From Planctomycetota bacterium (lineage in GTDB: Bacteria; Planctomycetota; Planctomycetia; Pirellulales; Pirellulaceae), in the NCBI GenBank assembly GCA_016872775.1, contig VGZA01000016.1, positions 1 through 64,000 on the forward strand: a stretch of DNA of 64,000 bases, read 5' to 3'. The notes below the pieces were generated by a model. That model was given only the letters and a program-made list of their open reading frames with translations, was not told the DNA's origin and did no database searches. The first letter of the stretch is position 1. Each line of letters opens with the position of its first letter. Positions 1 to 9,117 of this stretch are shown one piece after another. The translations under genes and the position numbers were made by a program.

Positions 1-1
1 G

Positions 2-2671
2 GCGATGCACCCCTCCCCCACTTTGAATATTATTGCCGGCTGGCGCAGTCCGATCACGGCCCAGGTCGGCATCGCGGCCAAGGTGCAGCACGCGCACCCG
101 GAATGCGGAAACGGAGTGACGTGGGTGTTGGAAGTGCGCCGGGGCAACACGCGCCAGCAGCTTGCAGCGGGGGTTTCGCACGGCGCGCAAGTGATTTCGA
201 TCGGACCGTTCGAAAATACTCCGATTCGAAACGGAGACCTGGTCTCGCTGATAATCGGACCAAGAGACGGGAATCATGGCTGCGACTTGACCGCGGTCGA
301 TTTGACCATCGTCGCGGGCGAACGAAAGTGGGATCTGGCGGGCGACGTTTCTCCAGATATCCTGGCCGGGAATCCGCATGCCGATTCCCAAGGAAACCCG
401 GATGTATGGCACTTCTTCACGGAACCCGTGGCGGGGGCCACCGGGCAGGTTATTCCGCCGGGGTCGCTGCTCGCCAAATGGCAGGCGGGCACCGCGGAGG
501 CCCGCGTGGAACTGGCCCGTCAACTGCAACAGCTTGTACTCTCGCGCGATCCGCTGCCGGCCGATTCCCCCGACGGCATTCTTCGCCGGCAGATTACTTC
601 CCTCGGTGGTCCCCTGCTCTCCCACTTGCGGCGCCGGTCATCGACGGGGGAACGCGACAACAAGACGAAACAGTCTGGTTCCGATCCGATGGCCGAATTC
701 GGACTGCCGCCGGAGATTTTTGGGACGATTCCAAAATCGACAGATCGTTCCGCGAGCGACGACACTCTGCCCGCGGCGACGGGGATCAACATTGACAGCA
801 TTTGCGTTCGCGCACCTTCGATCATTGAACTGCGCTTGCCGGCCGACCTGGTTGCCGGGGCGGAGTTCGTCGCCGCATGTGGGCTGCATCCGCAATTTGG
901 ACGCGAGGGAAGTGTGCAGCTGCAGGTCGCGACCTCGAGACCGGAGCGGGCGCCCGAACTGGTTCCCGCACTGGCGTCCGAATCCAACGTCGGTGGCGCA
1001 TGGACATCCAACAACCGGCGTCTGGTCTTGGCCTCGCCCATTCTCACCGAGGAAGGCACGGCGGCACGCCGCAGATTCGCGGCGGCGTTTGATGAATTTC
1101 GAGCGTTGTTTCCGATCGCCCTCTGTTACACCAAGATTGTTCCGGTCGACGAAGTCGTCACGTTGACGCTGTTCTACCGGGAGGACGACGCGCTGCGACG
1201 TCTGATGTTGAGTGACTCGGAATCGGAACAGCTGGACCGGCTTTGGGACGAGCTTCACTTTGTCAGCAATGACGCTCTGACATTGGTTGACGCCTTCCAG
1301 CAATTGATGGAGTATGCGACGCAGGATGCCGATCCCAAGGTATTTGAACCGATGCGCCAGCCGATCCTGGATCGGGCGTCGGCGCACCGCAAACGGCTGG
1401 TCGAGGCGGAGCCGAGGCAGCTCGATGCCGTGATTCGACTTGCCGGGCGCGCTTTCCGTAGGCCGCTGTCCGAGCGCGAAGAGCGCGAACTGCGGACGCT
1501 GTACGCCGATTTGCGACGCCAGGAGCTGGTGCACGACGACGCGCTGCGATTGACGCTCGCTCGGGTTCTTGTCGCGCCTGCGTTCCTGTACCGCGTCGAA
1601 CAGCCAGCAGCAGGTGATCAGGCGACTGCCGTTTCCGATTTCGAGCTGGCGAGCCGGCTGAGTTACTTTACCTGGTCATCCTTACCTGACGACGAACTGC
1701 TGCATGTGGCGGCAGAAGGCCGGCTTAGAGATCCGGACGAACTGGTGCGCCAGTTGCATCGCCTGTTGCGCGACCCCAAATCGCGCCGACTGGCGATCGA
1801 ATTCGCCTGCCAGTGGCTGCAAATCTACAACTTTGATCAACTCGATGAAAAAAGCGAACGCCATTTCCCGTCGTTCGCCGGTCTGCGGTCCGCGATGTAC
1901 GAGGAGTCCATTCAGTTCTGCGCAAATCTGTTTCAAAATGACCGATCGATCCTGGACCTGTTGGATGCCGATTATGTTTTTGTGAACGAAGCGTTGGCGA
2001 GCCATTATGGGCTGGAGGGAGTCCAAGGGATCGGATGGCAACGGGTCGACGGAGTGCGTGCGAAAGGCCGAGGTGGTATTCTCGGAATGGCCGCGACCCT
2101 TGCCAAACAATCGGGTGCGTCGCGCACCAGCCCGATTCTGCGGGGAAACTGGATCAGCGAAGTACTGTTAGGCGAGAAGTTGCCGAAGCCGCCCAAGGGC
2201 GTGCCGCCGCTTCCCGATGATGAAGCGGCAACCGAGGGGTTGACCGTGCGGCAATTGGTCGAACGGCACAGCAGTGAGCCTAAGTGCATCGTCTGCCATC
2301 AGCGGATCGATCCGCTCGGATTCGCTCTGGAAGAATTCGACGCCATCGGCAAACGGCGGGAAAAGGACTTGGGGGATCGGCCGATCGACGCGACAACCCG
2401 GCTGATGGACGGAACACCGCTGGAGGGGGCACAGGGACTACGCGGGTATCTCAGCCAAACGCGGCGTTCCGCCTTTGTTCGGCAATTCTCTAGGAAACTG
2501 TTAGGATATGCTCTGGGGCGGGCGGTCCAGCTGTCCGACGAACCGCTTCTGGAGGAAATGGAACGGAAACTCGCCGACAACGACTACCGTGTCGTCCCCT
2601 TGCTGGAGATGATTGTTTCCAGCTCGCAATTCCGACAGATCCGTGGTCGTGCCGCGACGCAAACGGATTAA
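2..2671 (+). CDS. DUF1592/DUF1588/DUF1585 planctomycete cytochrome-type protein, 5' partial
   Basis: The frame is open to the left edge and the first ATG (5) opens inside what looks like a beta-sandwich domain, so the N-terminus is probably missing. Full-length relatives normally begin with a signal peptide, a planctomycete cytochrome c domain and DUF1587. Counting from position 5, DUF1595 is near residues 472-540 (AFRRPLSEREERELR), DUF1592 near 544-670, DUF1588 near 688-750 (SGASRTSPILRGNW), a CIVCH c-type haem motif near 760, and DUF1585 at the C-terminus (FSRKLLGYALGR). Family knowledge predicts an exported c-type cytochrome of unknown reaction. The DUF1552 gene follows after 56 bases, which is the usual pairing, so I infer that the two products work together. 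The family call is secure; the function is unknown. Confidence 0.9.
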   Translation, partial: AMHPSPTLNIIAGWRSPITAQVGIAAKVQHAHPECGNGVTWVLEVRRGNTRQQLAAGVSHGAQVISIGPFENTPIRNGDLVSLIIGPRDGNHGCDLTAVDLTIVAGERKWDLAGDVSPDILAGNPHADSQGNPDVWHFFTEPVAGATGQVIPPGSLLAKWQAGTAEARVELARQLQQLVLSRDPLPADSPDGILRRQITSLGGPLLSHLRRRSSTGERDNKTKQSGSDPMAEFGLPPEIFGTIPKSTDRSASDDTLPAATGINIDSICVRAPSIIELRLPADLVAGAEFVAACGLHPQFGREGSVQLQVATSRPERAPELVPALASESNVGGAWTSNNRRLVLASPILTEEGTAARRRFAAAFDEFRALFPIALCYTKIVPVDEVVTLTLFYREDDALRRLMLSDSESEQLDRLWDELHFVSNDALTLVDAFQQLMEYATQDADPKVFEPMRQPILDRASAHRKRLVEAEPRQLDAVIRLAGRAFRRPLSEREERELRTLYADLRRQELVHDDALRLTLARVLVAPAFLYRVEQPAAGDQATAVSDFELASRLSYFTWSSLPDDELLHVAAEGRLRDPDELVRQLHRLLRDPKSRRLAIEFACQWLQIYNFDQLDEKSERHFPSFAGLRSAMYEESIQFCANLFQNDRSILDLLDADYVFVNEALASHYGLEGVQGIGWQRVDGVRAKGRGGILGMAATLAKQSGASRTSPILRGNWISEVLLGEKLPKPPKGVPPLPDDEAATEGLTVRQLVERHSSEPKCIVCHQRIDPLGFALEEFDAIGKRREKDLGDRPIDATTRLMDGTPLEGAQGLRGYLSQTRRSAFVRQFSRKLLGYALGRAVQLSDEPLLEEMERKLADNDYRVVPLLEMIVSSSQFRQIRGRAATQTD

Positions 2672-2727
2672 GACGGTGATCATTCGAATCGCAAGAAGAA
2701 CACGATCCTAGCCGAGGAGCGAAGAAG

Positions 2728-4032
2728 ATGAACGCATATCAATTTGATCGCCGAGCAATGTTGCGAGGGCTTGGTGTCAGCATGGCTTTGCCCTGGATGG
2801 AGTCGCTGCCTGTCTGGGGCGACACGGCGGTTCGAGCCGGATCGAGCAGCGAAGCGCCAGTCAGGCTCGCGGTCTTATTCGCCGGGAACGGATTTCACGG
2901 TCGCGAGTGGTGGGCGAAAGGGACCGGCGCAGGAATGGAACTGGGGCAGGTTCTGTCACCCTTATCGGAGCTGCGGGAAAAGCTGCTGTTCATTCGCGGC
3001 TTGTACAACGAGCAAGCGTTGAAGGGGAACATTCACAGTTCGCAGACGGGCAATCTGCTCTCGGGAGCGCCGCTGGCCTCTGGAGGGGAGATTCGCTCCG
3101 GTACCAGTGTCGACCAGCTTATGGCCCAGACTTATGGTCGTTCCACCAAGGTTCCCAGCCTGGTACTGGGTTGCGAACCGGCCAATCCTTCGGTCCACAA
3201 AAACTACTCGATGCTCTACAGCTCACATATCTCCTGGAGCTCACCGACCACTCCCACGCCGCTTGAGTTGTATCCGGCCCTGGCGTTTGACCGGTTGTTC
3301 AAGGACGAGGTTCAGCGGGGTGACAAGAGTGTGCTCGACGCGGTGCTGTCTGACGCCGGCGACTTGCGTCGGCAGATCAGCGCGGCCGATCAGCGCAAAC
3401 TCGACGAGTATCTCGATTCGGTGCGCGAGGTCGAACTGCGAATCGAGCAGGCGGGCAAGAAAGGCGAACTGCAGGGCTGGCGTCCCACACTCGAAAAGCC
3501 CGACCAGCCGCGGCCTCCCGAGGGCATTCCGCAGAACATCGCCGACCATATGCGTTTGATGTGCGACATTCTCGTGCTGGGCTTTCAAACCGACAGCACG
3601 CGGATCACGACGTTGAAGCTCAACAACGACCACTCGTCGCTCCGATTTCCGCATCTGGGCGTCGACTATATGATTCATCACCTGCTTTCCCATTCGGATA
3701 CCGCGGACTGGCTGAAGGTGAATCAGTTCTTTGTCGAACAGCTGGCATACATCGCCAGGAAACTGGATTCGATCCAGGAAGGTGAACGCACCGCGCTCGA
3801 CAATTCGATGCTGCTTTTCTGTTCCAGCATGATGACGGGAGCCCACGATGCCACCCAGCTACCGGTAGTCCTGATGGGGCGAGGTGGCGGGCGAATCGAG
3901 ACTGGCAAGGTTCTCGATTATCGCGACAAGCCCAACCGGCAGCTGTGCCGGCTCTATCTCTCGATGATGGACAAGATGGGATTGCGGCTCAACTCGTTTG
4001 GTGACGCAACCGAACCGCTGGACGCGATCTGA
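2728..4032 (+). CDS. DUF1552 family exported protein
   Basis: This 434-residue protein begins with a twin-arginine-like leader (RRAMLRGLGVSMALPW), typical of DUF1552 proteins. The start is supported by AGGAG at 2715-2719, eight bases ahead of the ATG. Family features in the body include the VLFAGNGFH segment early on and a late MMTGAHDATQLPVVLMG segment. DUF1552 proteins are regularly encoded next to DUF1592/DUF1588/DUF1585 cytochrome proteins, as here. They appear analogous to the DUF1501 partners of DUF1549/DUF1553 proteins. No reaction is established. The gene overlaps the next one by one base (TGATG), so translation is probably coupled. Confidence 0.9.
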   Translation: MNAYQFDRRAMLRGLGVSMALPWMESLPVWGDTAVRAGSSSEAPVRLAVLFAGNGFHGREWWAKGTGAGMELGQVLSPLSELREKLLFIRGLYNEQALKGNIHSSQTGNLLSGAPLASGGEIRSGTSVDQLMAQTYGRSTKVPSLVLGCEPANPSVHKNYSMLYSSHISWSSPTTPTPLELYPALAFDRLFKDEVQRGDKSVLDAVLSDAGDLRRQISAADQRKLDEYLDSVREVELRIEQAGKKGELQGWRPTLEKPDQPRPPEGIPQNIADHMRLMCDILVLGFQTDSTRITTLKLNNDHSSLRFPHLGVDYMIHHLLSHSDTADWLKVNQFFVEQLAYIARKLDSIQEGERTALDNSMLLFCSSMMTGAHDATQLPVVLMGRGGGRIETGKVLDYRDKPNRQLCRLYLSMMDKMGLRLNSFGDATEPLDAI

Positions 4033-6098
4033 TGATGTCGGCTCGCGATCGAGATGCCCGGTTTGGTTTGCGGCGCTCGGCGGTTGTCCTGGCACTGCTG
4101 GTGATTGTCGCCGTACATGCCGCGTCCCATCGCAATGCGTCGGGCGGTGAACTCTGGGAACCGGACTTGATGATCCGCATCCCCAGGGTTGGCGGCGTGC
4201 AAGTCAGCCCCGACGGTACGCGGGCTGCGTGCACGGTCCGCCGAGCCGTACTGGAGGGCGACAAGAGCCAATACCTGACACAGATTCACCTGGTTGACTG
4301 CGCGACACTTGCTCGTCGCCAGTTGACCCGGGGTGACACGTCGTGTGACGAGCCGCAGTGGTCTCCCGATGGCCAGTGGCTGTCATTTCTCTCGAGTCGG
4401 GGTGGTAAGCGGGGAGTCTGGCTTATCCGACCGGACGGAGGGGAGGCGGCACTCTTGACGGACCATGGCACCGATGTGAGCGGTTACCGTTGGTCGCCTG
4501 ACGGACGGTCGCTGGCATTTATCGCCACCGAACCGCTCACCGCCGACCAGGAGGCGCGCCAGCGTCGTCGCGACGATGCTCGTATCGCAGGCGAGGAACT
4601 GAGAAACGCGCGGTTGTACGTGGTGCCGGTGACTGATCCGCCGCAGCCGCAGCGCGACGCGCGCGTATTGACCCCGGCGGATCGGAGTGTGCAGGTCGAG
4701 TCGGGACGCGCGGGGAAAGTCGCGTTCGATTGGTCACCGGACGGAAAAGCGATCGCCTTTTCCCACACGGTGACTGCGAGTCCCGATGCATTTGGAAGCG
4801 CTGACATCTCGGTGGTACACCTCGACGACGGCAGGATTGAGGAGCTGGTGGCAACCGCCGCGGCCGAGTCGGCTCCGCTGTATTCGCCGGACGGGGGTTT
4901 CGTTGCGTTCACGTCGAGCGACATCCCGCCTTCCTGGGCCGGTTCGCGGCGCGTCCGTGTGATTTCGCTTGCCGATTTTTCCGTCAGGGAGCTGGCCGAC
5001 ACCCAGGACGGCTATGGTCGATACTCCGACCTGATCGGATGGTCGGCCGATGGCGCGAGCATTTATTTTTGTGAAGCGCACGGCGCGACGCTGCGCATCA
5101 TGGAATTGCCGCTGATGGGAACTCCGGTCGCGATCAGCACCGCCGACGGAATGTCGCTCAGCGGCGTGACGATGAACGCGCGCCGTACGCACTTCGGCTG
5201 GAGTTGGGAATCGTTCGACCATCTGAACGAGGCATACGTTTCCCCGGTGGGGAAATTCGCACCGACCGTGGTCAGCCGCATGGCGGAGGAGTTAAGGCTG
5301 CCCGAACTGGGCAGATCGGAGATGGTCCGCTGGAAGTCGACCGACGGCCTGGAAATTGAGGGTGTCTTGACGCTGCCAGTGGGATACCGCGACGGGGCTC
5401 GCGTCCCGCTGCTGGTGATTGTGCATGGGGGACCCATGGGAGTCTTTACCCGAACGTTCGACGGCACGGCGGGGCCCTATCCGGTGGCCGCATTCGCGTC
5501 GCGCGGTTATGCGATGCTGCGCGCGAACGTCCGTGGCAGCAGCGGATACGGCCGCAAGTTCCGTTACGCGAACTACGGCGACTGGGGCGGCGGCGATTAT
5601 CGCGACTTGATATCCGGTGTCGAACATCTGATCAAAAGTGGCATCGCCGACCCCGATCGCCTGGGGATCATGGGGTGGAGTTACGGCGGCTATATCACCG
5701 CCTGGACCATCACGCAGACCAGCAGGTTCCGGGCCGCCTCGGTCGGCGCTGGTGTGACGAACCTCACGAGTTTCACCGGTACCGCGGACATTCCGGGATT
5801 CCTGCCCGATTATTTTGGGGACGAGCATTGGAATCGGGATGAGCCGTACCGCGAACGGTCCCCGATCCGGCATGTTCGAGGCGTCGCGACGCCGACGCTG
5901 ATCCAGCATGGCGAGCGGGACCTACGCGTACCGCTGTCCCAGGGCGAGGAACTCTATAACGCGCTGAAGCGGCAAGGCTGCCCGACCGTGATGGTGATTT
6001 ATCCGCGGTCACCGCACAGCATCGAGGAACCGCGCCTGCTGCTCGATTGCATGCGACGCAATCTCGACTGGTTTGCGACTCATCTCGACCAGCCTTGA
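4032..6098 (+). CDS. S9-family prolyl oligopeptidase / acylaminoacyl peptidase, probably exported
   Basis: A 688-residue serine peptidase with the two-part S9 architecture. An N-terminal beta-propeller built of WSPDG-type (TolB-like/PD40) repeats spans about residues 40-380. A C-terminal alpha/beta hydrolase follows from about residue 430. The catalytic triad is visible: Ser550 in GWSYGG, Asp630 in GERDLRVP and His662 in SPHS. A hydrophobic stretch after RRSAVV near residues 17-33 looks like a signal peptide or anchor. The reaction is hydrolysis of short peptides, removing dipeptides or acyl-amino acids. Overlap with the DUF1552 stop implies co-translation with the cytochrome pair, but any functional link is inference. 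Confidence 0.92.
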   Translation: MMSARDRDARFGLRRSAVVLALLVIVAVHAASHRNASGGELWEPDLMIRIPRVGGVQVSPDGTRAACTVRRAVLEGDKSQYLTQIHLVDCATLARRQLTRGDTSCDEPQWSPDGQWLSFLSSRGGKRGVWLIRPDGGEAALLTDHGTDVSGYRWSPDGRSLAFIATEPLTADQEARQRRRDDARIAGEELRNARLYVVPVTDPPQPQRDARVLTPADRSVQVESGRAGKVAFDWSPDGKAIAFSHTVTASPDAFGSADISVVHLDDGRIEELVATAAAESAPLYSPDGGFVAFTSSDIPPSWAGSRRVRVISLADFSVRELADTQDGYGRYSDLIGWSADGASIYFCEAHGATLRIMELPLMGTPVAISTADGMSLSGVTMNARRTHFGWSWESFDHLNEAYVSPVGKFAPTVVSRMAEELRLPELGRSEMVRWKSTDGLEIEGVLTLPVGYRDGARVPLLVIVHGGPMGVFTRTFDGTAGPYPVAAFASRGYAMLRANVRGSSGYGRKFRYANYGDWGGGDYRDLISGVEHLIKSGIADPDRLGIMGWSYGGYITAWTITQTSRFRAASVGAGVTNLTSFTGTADIPGFLPDYFGDEHWNRDEPYRERSPIRHVRGVATPTLIQHGERDLRVPLSQGEELYNALKRQGCPTVMVIYPRSPHSIEEPRLLLDCMRRNLDWFATHLDQP

Positions 6099-6330
6099 TG
6101 TCGAAACCTATCGACGGTCACTGCGGGAACCGCGGATTGCTGTCGATGAACGATCAATGCGATTCGGATGTTCGTCAGGTGCGGCGTGACTGGTATCGCC
6201 CGAAGCACGCGCATAGCCGCTACACTTCCACACGCCGGCGCGATGCTGCAGATCGAGAGCCGGCCGGGTCGATAGCCTAGTTTGTTGCCCGTGGTCTTCC
6301 GCTTCCATCCTCCCGACGCCAAGAGCTGCT

Positions 6331-7242
6331 ATGCCATCACGACGTGACGACTACGCCGACGAACTTGAATTGGAACGATCTACACGTTCGCGCAAACCGG
6401 CATCCTCGGTACAAACGCCCCTCGAAACCTACCTCCGCGAAATCAACGAAACAGCCCTGCTGTCGGCCGCGGACGAACACGAGCTGGCGGATCGCATCGC
6501 GGCCGGCGACGTCCATGCCCGGGATCGGATGGTGCGAGCCAACTTGAGGCTAGTGGTCAACATCGCCCGTGGCTACACCGGCAAGGGGCTCGGCCTGCAG
6601 GACCTGATTGAGGAAGGGAACCTGGGTCTGCTGCGGGCGGTGGAAGGCTTCGATCCGAACATGGGAACCCGCTTCAGCACCTATGCCAGTTACTGGATCA
6701 AGCAGTCGATCAAGCGGGCGCTGATCAATTCGGCCAAGACGATTCGTATTCCGGCATACATGGTGGAATTGTTGTCGAAATGGCGGCGAGCCAGCGCGCG
6801 ACTCACGGAGGAGCTGGGAAGGACGCCGACTCCCGAAGAGATCGCCAGGGTCTTGGGACTCGCCAAGAAGAAGTTGCCGATTATCAAGAAGGCGATCCGG
6901 ATCTATAACTCCATGCCGCAGTCCGACCAGGCGGACGCCGGATGGTCGCTGGGCGAGATCGTCATGGACGAGCGGCTGAAAAATCCGGAACAGGAGCTGG
7001 TCGAGCACGACATTCTGAAGCATGTGCTGGAAATGATCCGCACCATGGACACGCGGGAAGCCACGGTGCTCAAAATGCGATTTGGCCTGGAAGATTACGC
7101 GCCGCACACGCTCAAGGAGATCGGTGAGGAGTTAGGATTGACTCGCGAACGGGTCCGGCAAATCGAAGCGGAAGCGCTTGGCAAGCTTGCTTCCGGCCTG
7201 GACGATCCGCTCGATCTGAACGCGCTCAGTTTGGCCCGCTGA
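6331..7242 (+). CDS. RNA polymerase sigma factor, sigma-70 family (RpoD-like, without region 1.1)
   Basis: This 303-residue protein contains sigma regions 1.2 to 4.2 in order. Region 1.2 begins near residue 30 (PLETYLREINE). Region 2 is near 65-135, with NLRLVVNIA, DLIEEGNLGLLRAVEGFD and FSTYASYWIKQSI for core binding, -10 recognition and melting. Region 3 is near 140-200. Region 4 ends in LGLTRERVRQIEAEALGKL, the -35 recognition helix. The acidic N-terminal region 1.1 of housekeeping RpoD is missing and the protein is short, so it looks like a group 2 factor or one of several planctomycete RpoD-type paralogues. It appears to be a single-gene unit. Its regulon cannot be deduced from this window. 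Confidence 0.95.
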   Translation: MPSRRDDYADELELERSTRSRKPASSVQTPLETYLREINETALLSAADEHELADRIAAGDVHARDRMVRANLRLVVNIARGYTGKGLGLQDLIEEGNLGLLRAVEGFDPNMGTRFSTYASYWIKQSIKRALINSAKTIRIPAYMVELLSKWRRASARLTEELGRTPTPEEIARVLGLAKKKLPIIKKAIRIYNSMPQSDQADAGWSLGEIVMDERLKNPEQELVEHDILKHVLEMIRTMDTREATVLKMRFGLEDYAPHTLKEIGEELGLTRERVRQIEAEALGKLASGLDDPLDLNALSLAR

Positions 7243-7397
7243 TTTACCGGGCAATCCTGAAGATCGAGTAGCGCCGCGGTGGGCCGCAATCACCGATTCC
7301 TTTCGCAAACCGGTCAGCGGGCCTAGAATGGGTGCGTGGCGGTGCCGCCGTGCGGCGGTGGCGATCCAGCGATGGCAAACGGGATCTATTTGCAGTG

Positions 7398-7928
7398 ATG
7401 GCGGTCAAAATCTGTGGGCTTGCCCTGTTTGCGGCGGGAGGCGAGGGTGTCGATGGGTTTCTCGGCACGCGCGGTTCCATCATGCTGGACGTCGTCTTTC
7501 TGGCGATGTTCACCGTCGTGCCCGCGCTGTTATTCAGCGCTTACCTGGCCAAAGTAAAACGGCGATTTACGGCGCACAAAACGATACAGCTCGCGCTGGG
7601 GATCGTGCTGCTGCTGGCAGTTGCGGCTTTCGAAGTCGACATGCAACTGATCACCGACTGGCGGTTGCGGGCACGACCATCCCCCTATTTTCGTGTTGAC
7701 GCATGGAACACGGTTCTGACAAGCCTGGTTGTACACCTGACATTCGCGGTTCCGACGTTGTTTCTCTGGGTCCTGGTCATCGTTCAGGCTCTGCGAAAGT
7801 TCCCGAATCCGCCGCGGCCGAACGCGTACAGTCCCAGCCACAAGAAGGTCGCCTGGGCGGCGACCCTGGGAATGGTCGGCACCGCACTCACCGGCTGGGT
7901 CTTTTACTGGCTGGCATTTGTGGCTTGA
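7398..7928 (+). CDS. DUF420 family integral membrane protein
   Basis: A small membrane protein with about four hydrophobic helices: around MLDVVFLAMFTVVPALLFS, LALGIVLLLAVAAF, SLVVHLTFAVPTLFLWVLVIV and the C-terminal GMVGTALTGWVFYW. Histidines sit next to the helices (AHKTIQ, VHLTF, HKKVAW), as in DUF420 proteins, which are related to cytochrome oxidase-associated CtaG/YozB-type membrane proteins. The start is uncertain. ATG 7398 is chosen, but the frame is open to 7332 and ATG 7482 is possible, and none has a good ribosome site. The biochemical role is unknown; the histidines suggest haem or metal handling, which is inference. Confidence 0.75.
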   Translation: MAVKICGLALFAAGGEGVDGFLGTRGSIMLDVVFLAMFTVVPALLFSAYLAKVKRRFTAHKTIQLALGIVLLLAVAAFEVDMQLITDWRLRARPSPYFRVDAWNTVLTSLVVHLTFAVPTLFLWVLVIVQALRKFPNPPRPNAYSPSHKKVAWAATLGMVGTALTGWVFYWLAFVA

Positions 7929-7996
7929 GGTTGCTGGTGGGGCGACGTCGATCAATAATGGATACCGTCGAGTGGTCTAGTGAGTGTGGGTGAACG

Positions 7997-9106
7997 ATGA
8001 TGGTGGAAATCCGACAGGTCGGAAAGCGAAGTTGGCGGGAGCAGCCCGGGGCAGGCAAGGGGCAGTACCGTAGCGACACGGTCGCGTTCTGGGACCGGAG
8101 TCGTTGGTTGCGTCGCTCGATCGCTATGCTGCTGGCACTTGCGGCGGTGTCGCTAACGATCGTTCCGTCGAACGCGCAGCAAAAGTCGCAACGCAAGCGG
8201 GTCGCCGCGCCCCAATGGGACAAAAAAGAGGTGCGGAGAATCTTCTTTGAAAACGCTTTCGACGGCACCGTTTTGATCGGCGAGCGTCCGGCGGAATTTG
8301 GTGCCGGCGGCAAACCGAACGGCAGTAAAGTCGCCGGCAGTGGCTCCAGCGGCGGGACCAGAAACCAGGACGCTTCTGTCGGCGACGGTGCTGGGGCGAC
8401 GGAATCGGGTTGGGCGTCGAGGATCGATGGTTCGGTAATCGAGGACGAGGTCAAAGCGGTTCGGATCGAGGTGGATGAATGCGTCACCAACCCCACCGAC
8501 TTTGCCGGGCGAGGATACAAGCTGGCTCGGATGCACTTCACGACGCTGGCAATGCTGTTTGGCATCGCCTCGGAATATGATGGAAATGTGCGATGGAAGT
8601 CGGATGCCCCGTCGGCCCGCGACGCTTTCGCGCGCGCGGCAGCCAATGCCAAGGCGGGCGGCAACGCGCAAGTCTACGCCGAAGCCAAGGCCCGCAAACA
8701 GGATCTGCAGGCGTTGATCGGCGGTGAGGGATTCGCGAACAAAACGAATGCGGAAGCGAAAACGGTCTGGGGACAGACATGCGATCGGCTGCCGCTGATG
8801 CAGCGTCTGGAGTTGTCACAGTCAATGCGCATGCAGCCGTGGACGGCCGACAAGGCCGGTTTCAAAGCGAACAAGGAAAGCCTGTTGCACGAAGCGCAAA
8901 TCGTCGCCGCGATTGGCGAAGTCCTGTCGCGCGAGGGCATGGCCGACGCCGATGCGGACGAATACACGGCGTTCTGCCACTCCCTGAAAAAAGGGGCCCT
9001 GGATGTGCTCGAAGCAATCAAACTGGACAATGATGATCTTGCCAGGAAGGCGGTGGGAGATATCAATCTGAGCTGCGACAAATGTCACGGCTCGTATCGA
9101 AACTGA
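7997..9106 (+). CDS. Exported class-II (cytochrome c'-like) c-type cytochrome
   Basis: A 369-residue protein with a long N-terminus and a hydrophobic export segment near residues 42-58 (MLLALAAVSLTIVPSNAQ), so the true start may lie downstream of ATG 7997. A low-complexity Gly/Ser linker follows near residues 95-135. The single haem motif is at the extreme C-terminus: Cys360, Cys363 and His364 in CDKCHGSYR. A C-terminal CxxCH followed by a Tyr/Arg pair and preceded by helices is the layout of cytochrome c' and cytochrome c556, so I call it class II. It probably acts in periplasmic electron transfer or gas binding. The stop codon overlaps the ribosome site of the FHA gene that follows. Confidence 0.7.
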   Translation: MMVEIRQVGKRSWREQPGAGKGQYRSDTVAFWDRSRWLRRSIAMLLALAAVSLTIVPSNAQQKSQRKRVAAPQWDKKEVRRIFFENAFDGTVLIGERPAEFGAGGKPNGSKVAGSGSSGGTRNQDASVGDGAGATESGWASRIDGSVIEDEVKAVRIEVDECVTNPTDFAGRGYKLARMHFTTLAMLFGIASEYDGNVRWKSDAPSARDAFARAAANAKAGGNAQVYAEAKARKQDLQALIGGEGFANKTNAEAKTVWGQTCDRLPLMQRLELSQSMRMQPWTADKAGFKANKESLLHEAQIVAAIGEVLSREGMADADADEYTAFCHSLKKGALDVLEAIKLDNDDLARKAVGDINLSCDKCHGSYRN

Positions 9107-9110
9107 GGAG
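9105..9110 (+). promoter_or_regulatory. Shine-Dalgarno site fixing the GTG start of the FHA gene
   Basis: GAGGAG overlaps the TGA stop of the cytochrome gene (9104-9106) and lies seven bases before GTG 9118. No comparable site precedes the in-frame ATG at 9082, which is inside the cytochrome gene. The layout suggests translational coupling. Confidence 0.65.
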
Positions 9111-9117
9111 CCATTCG

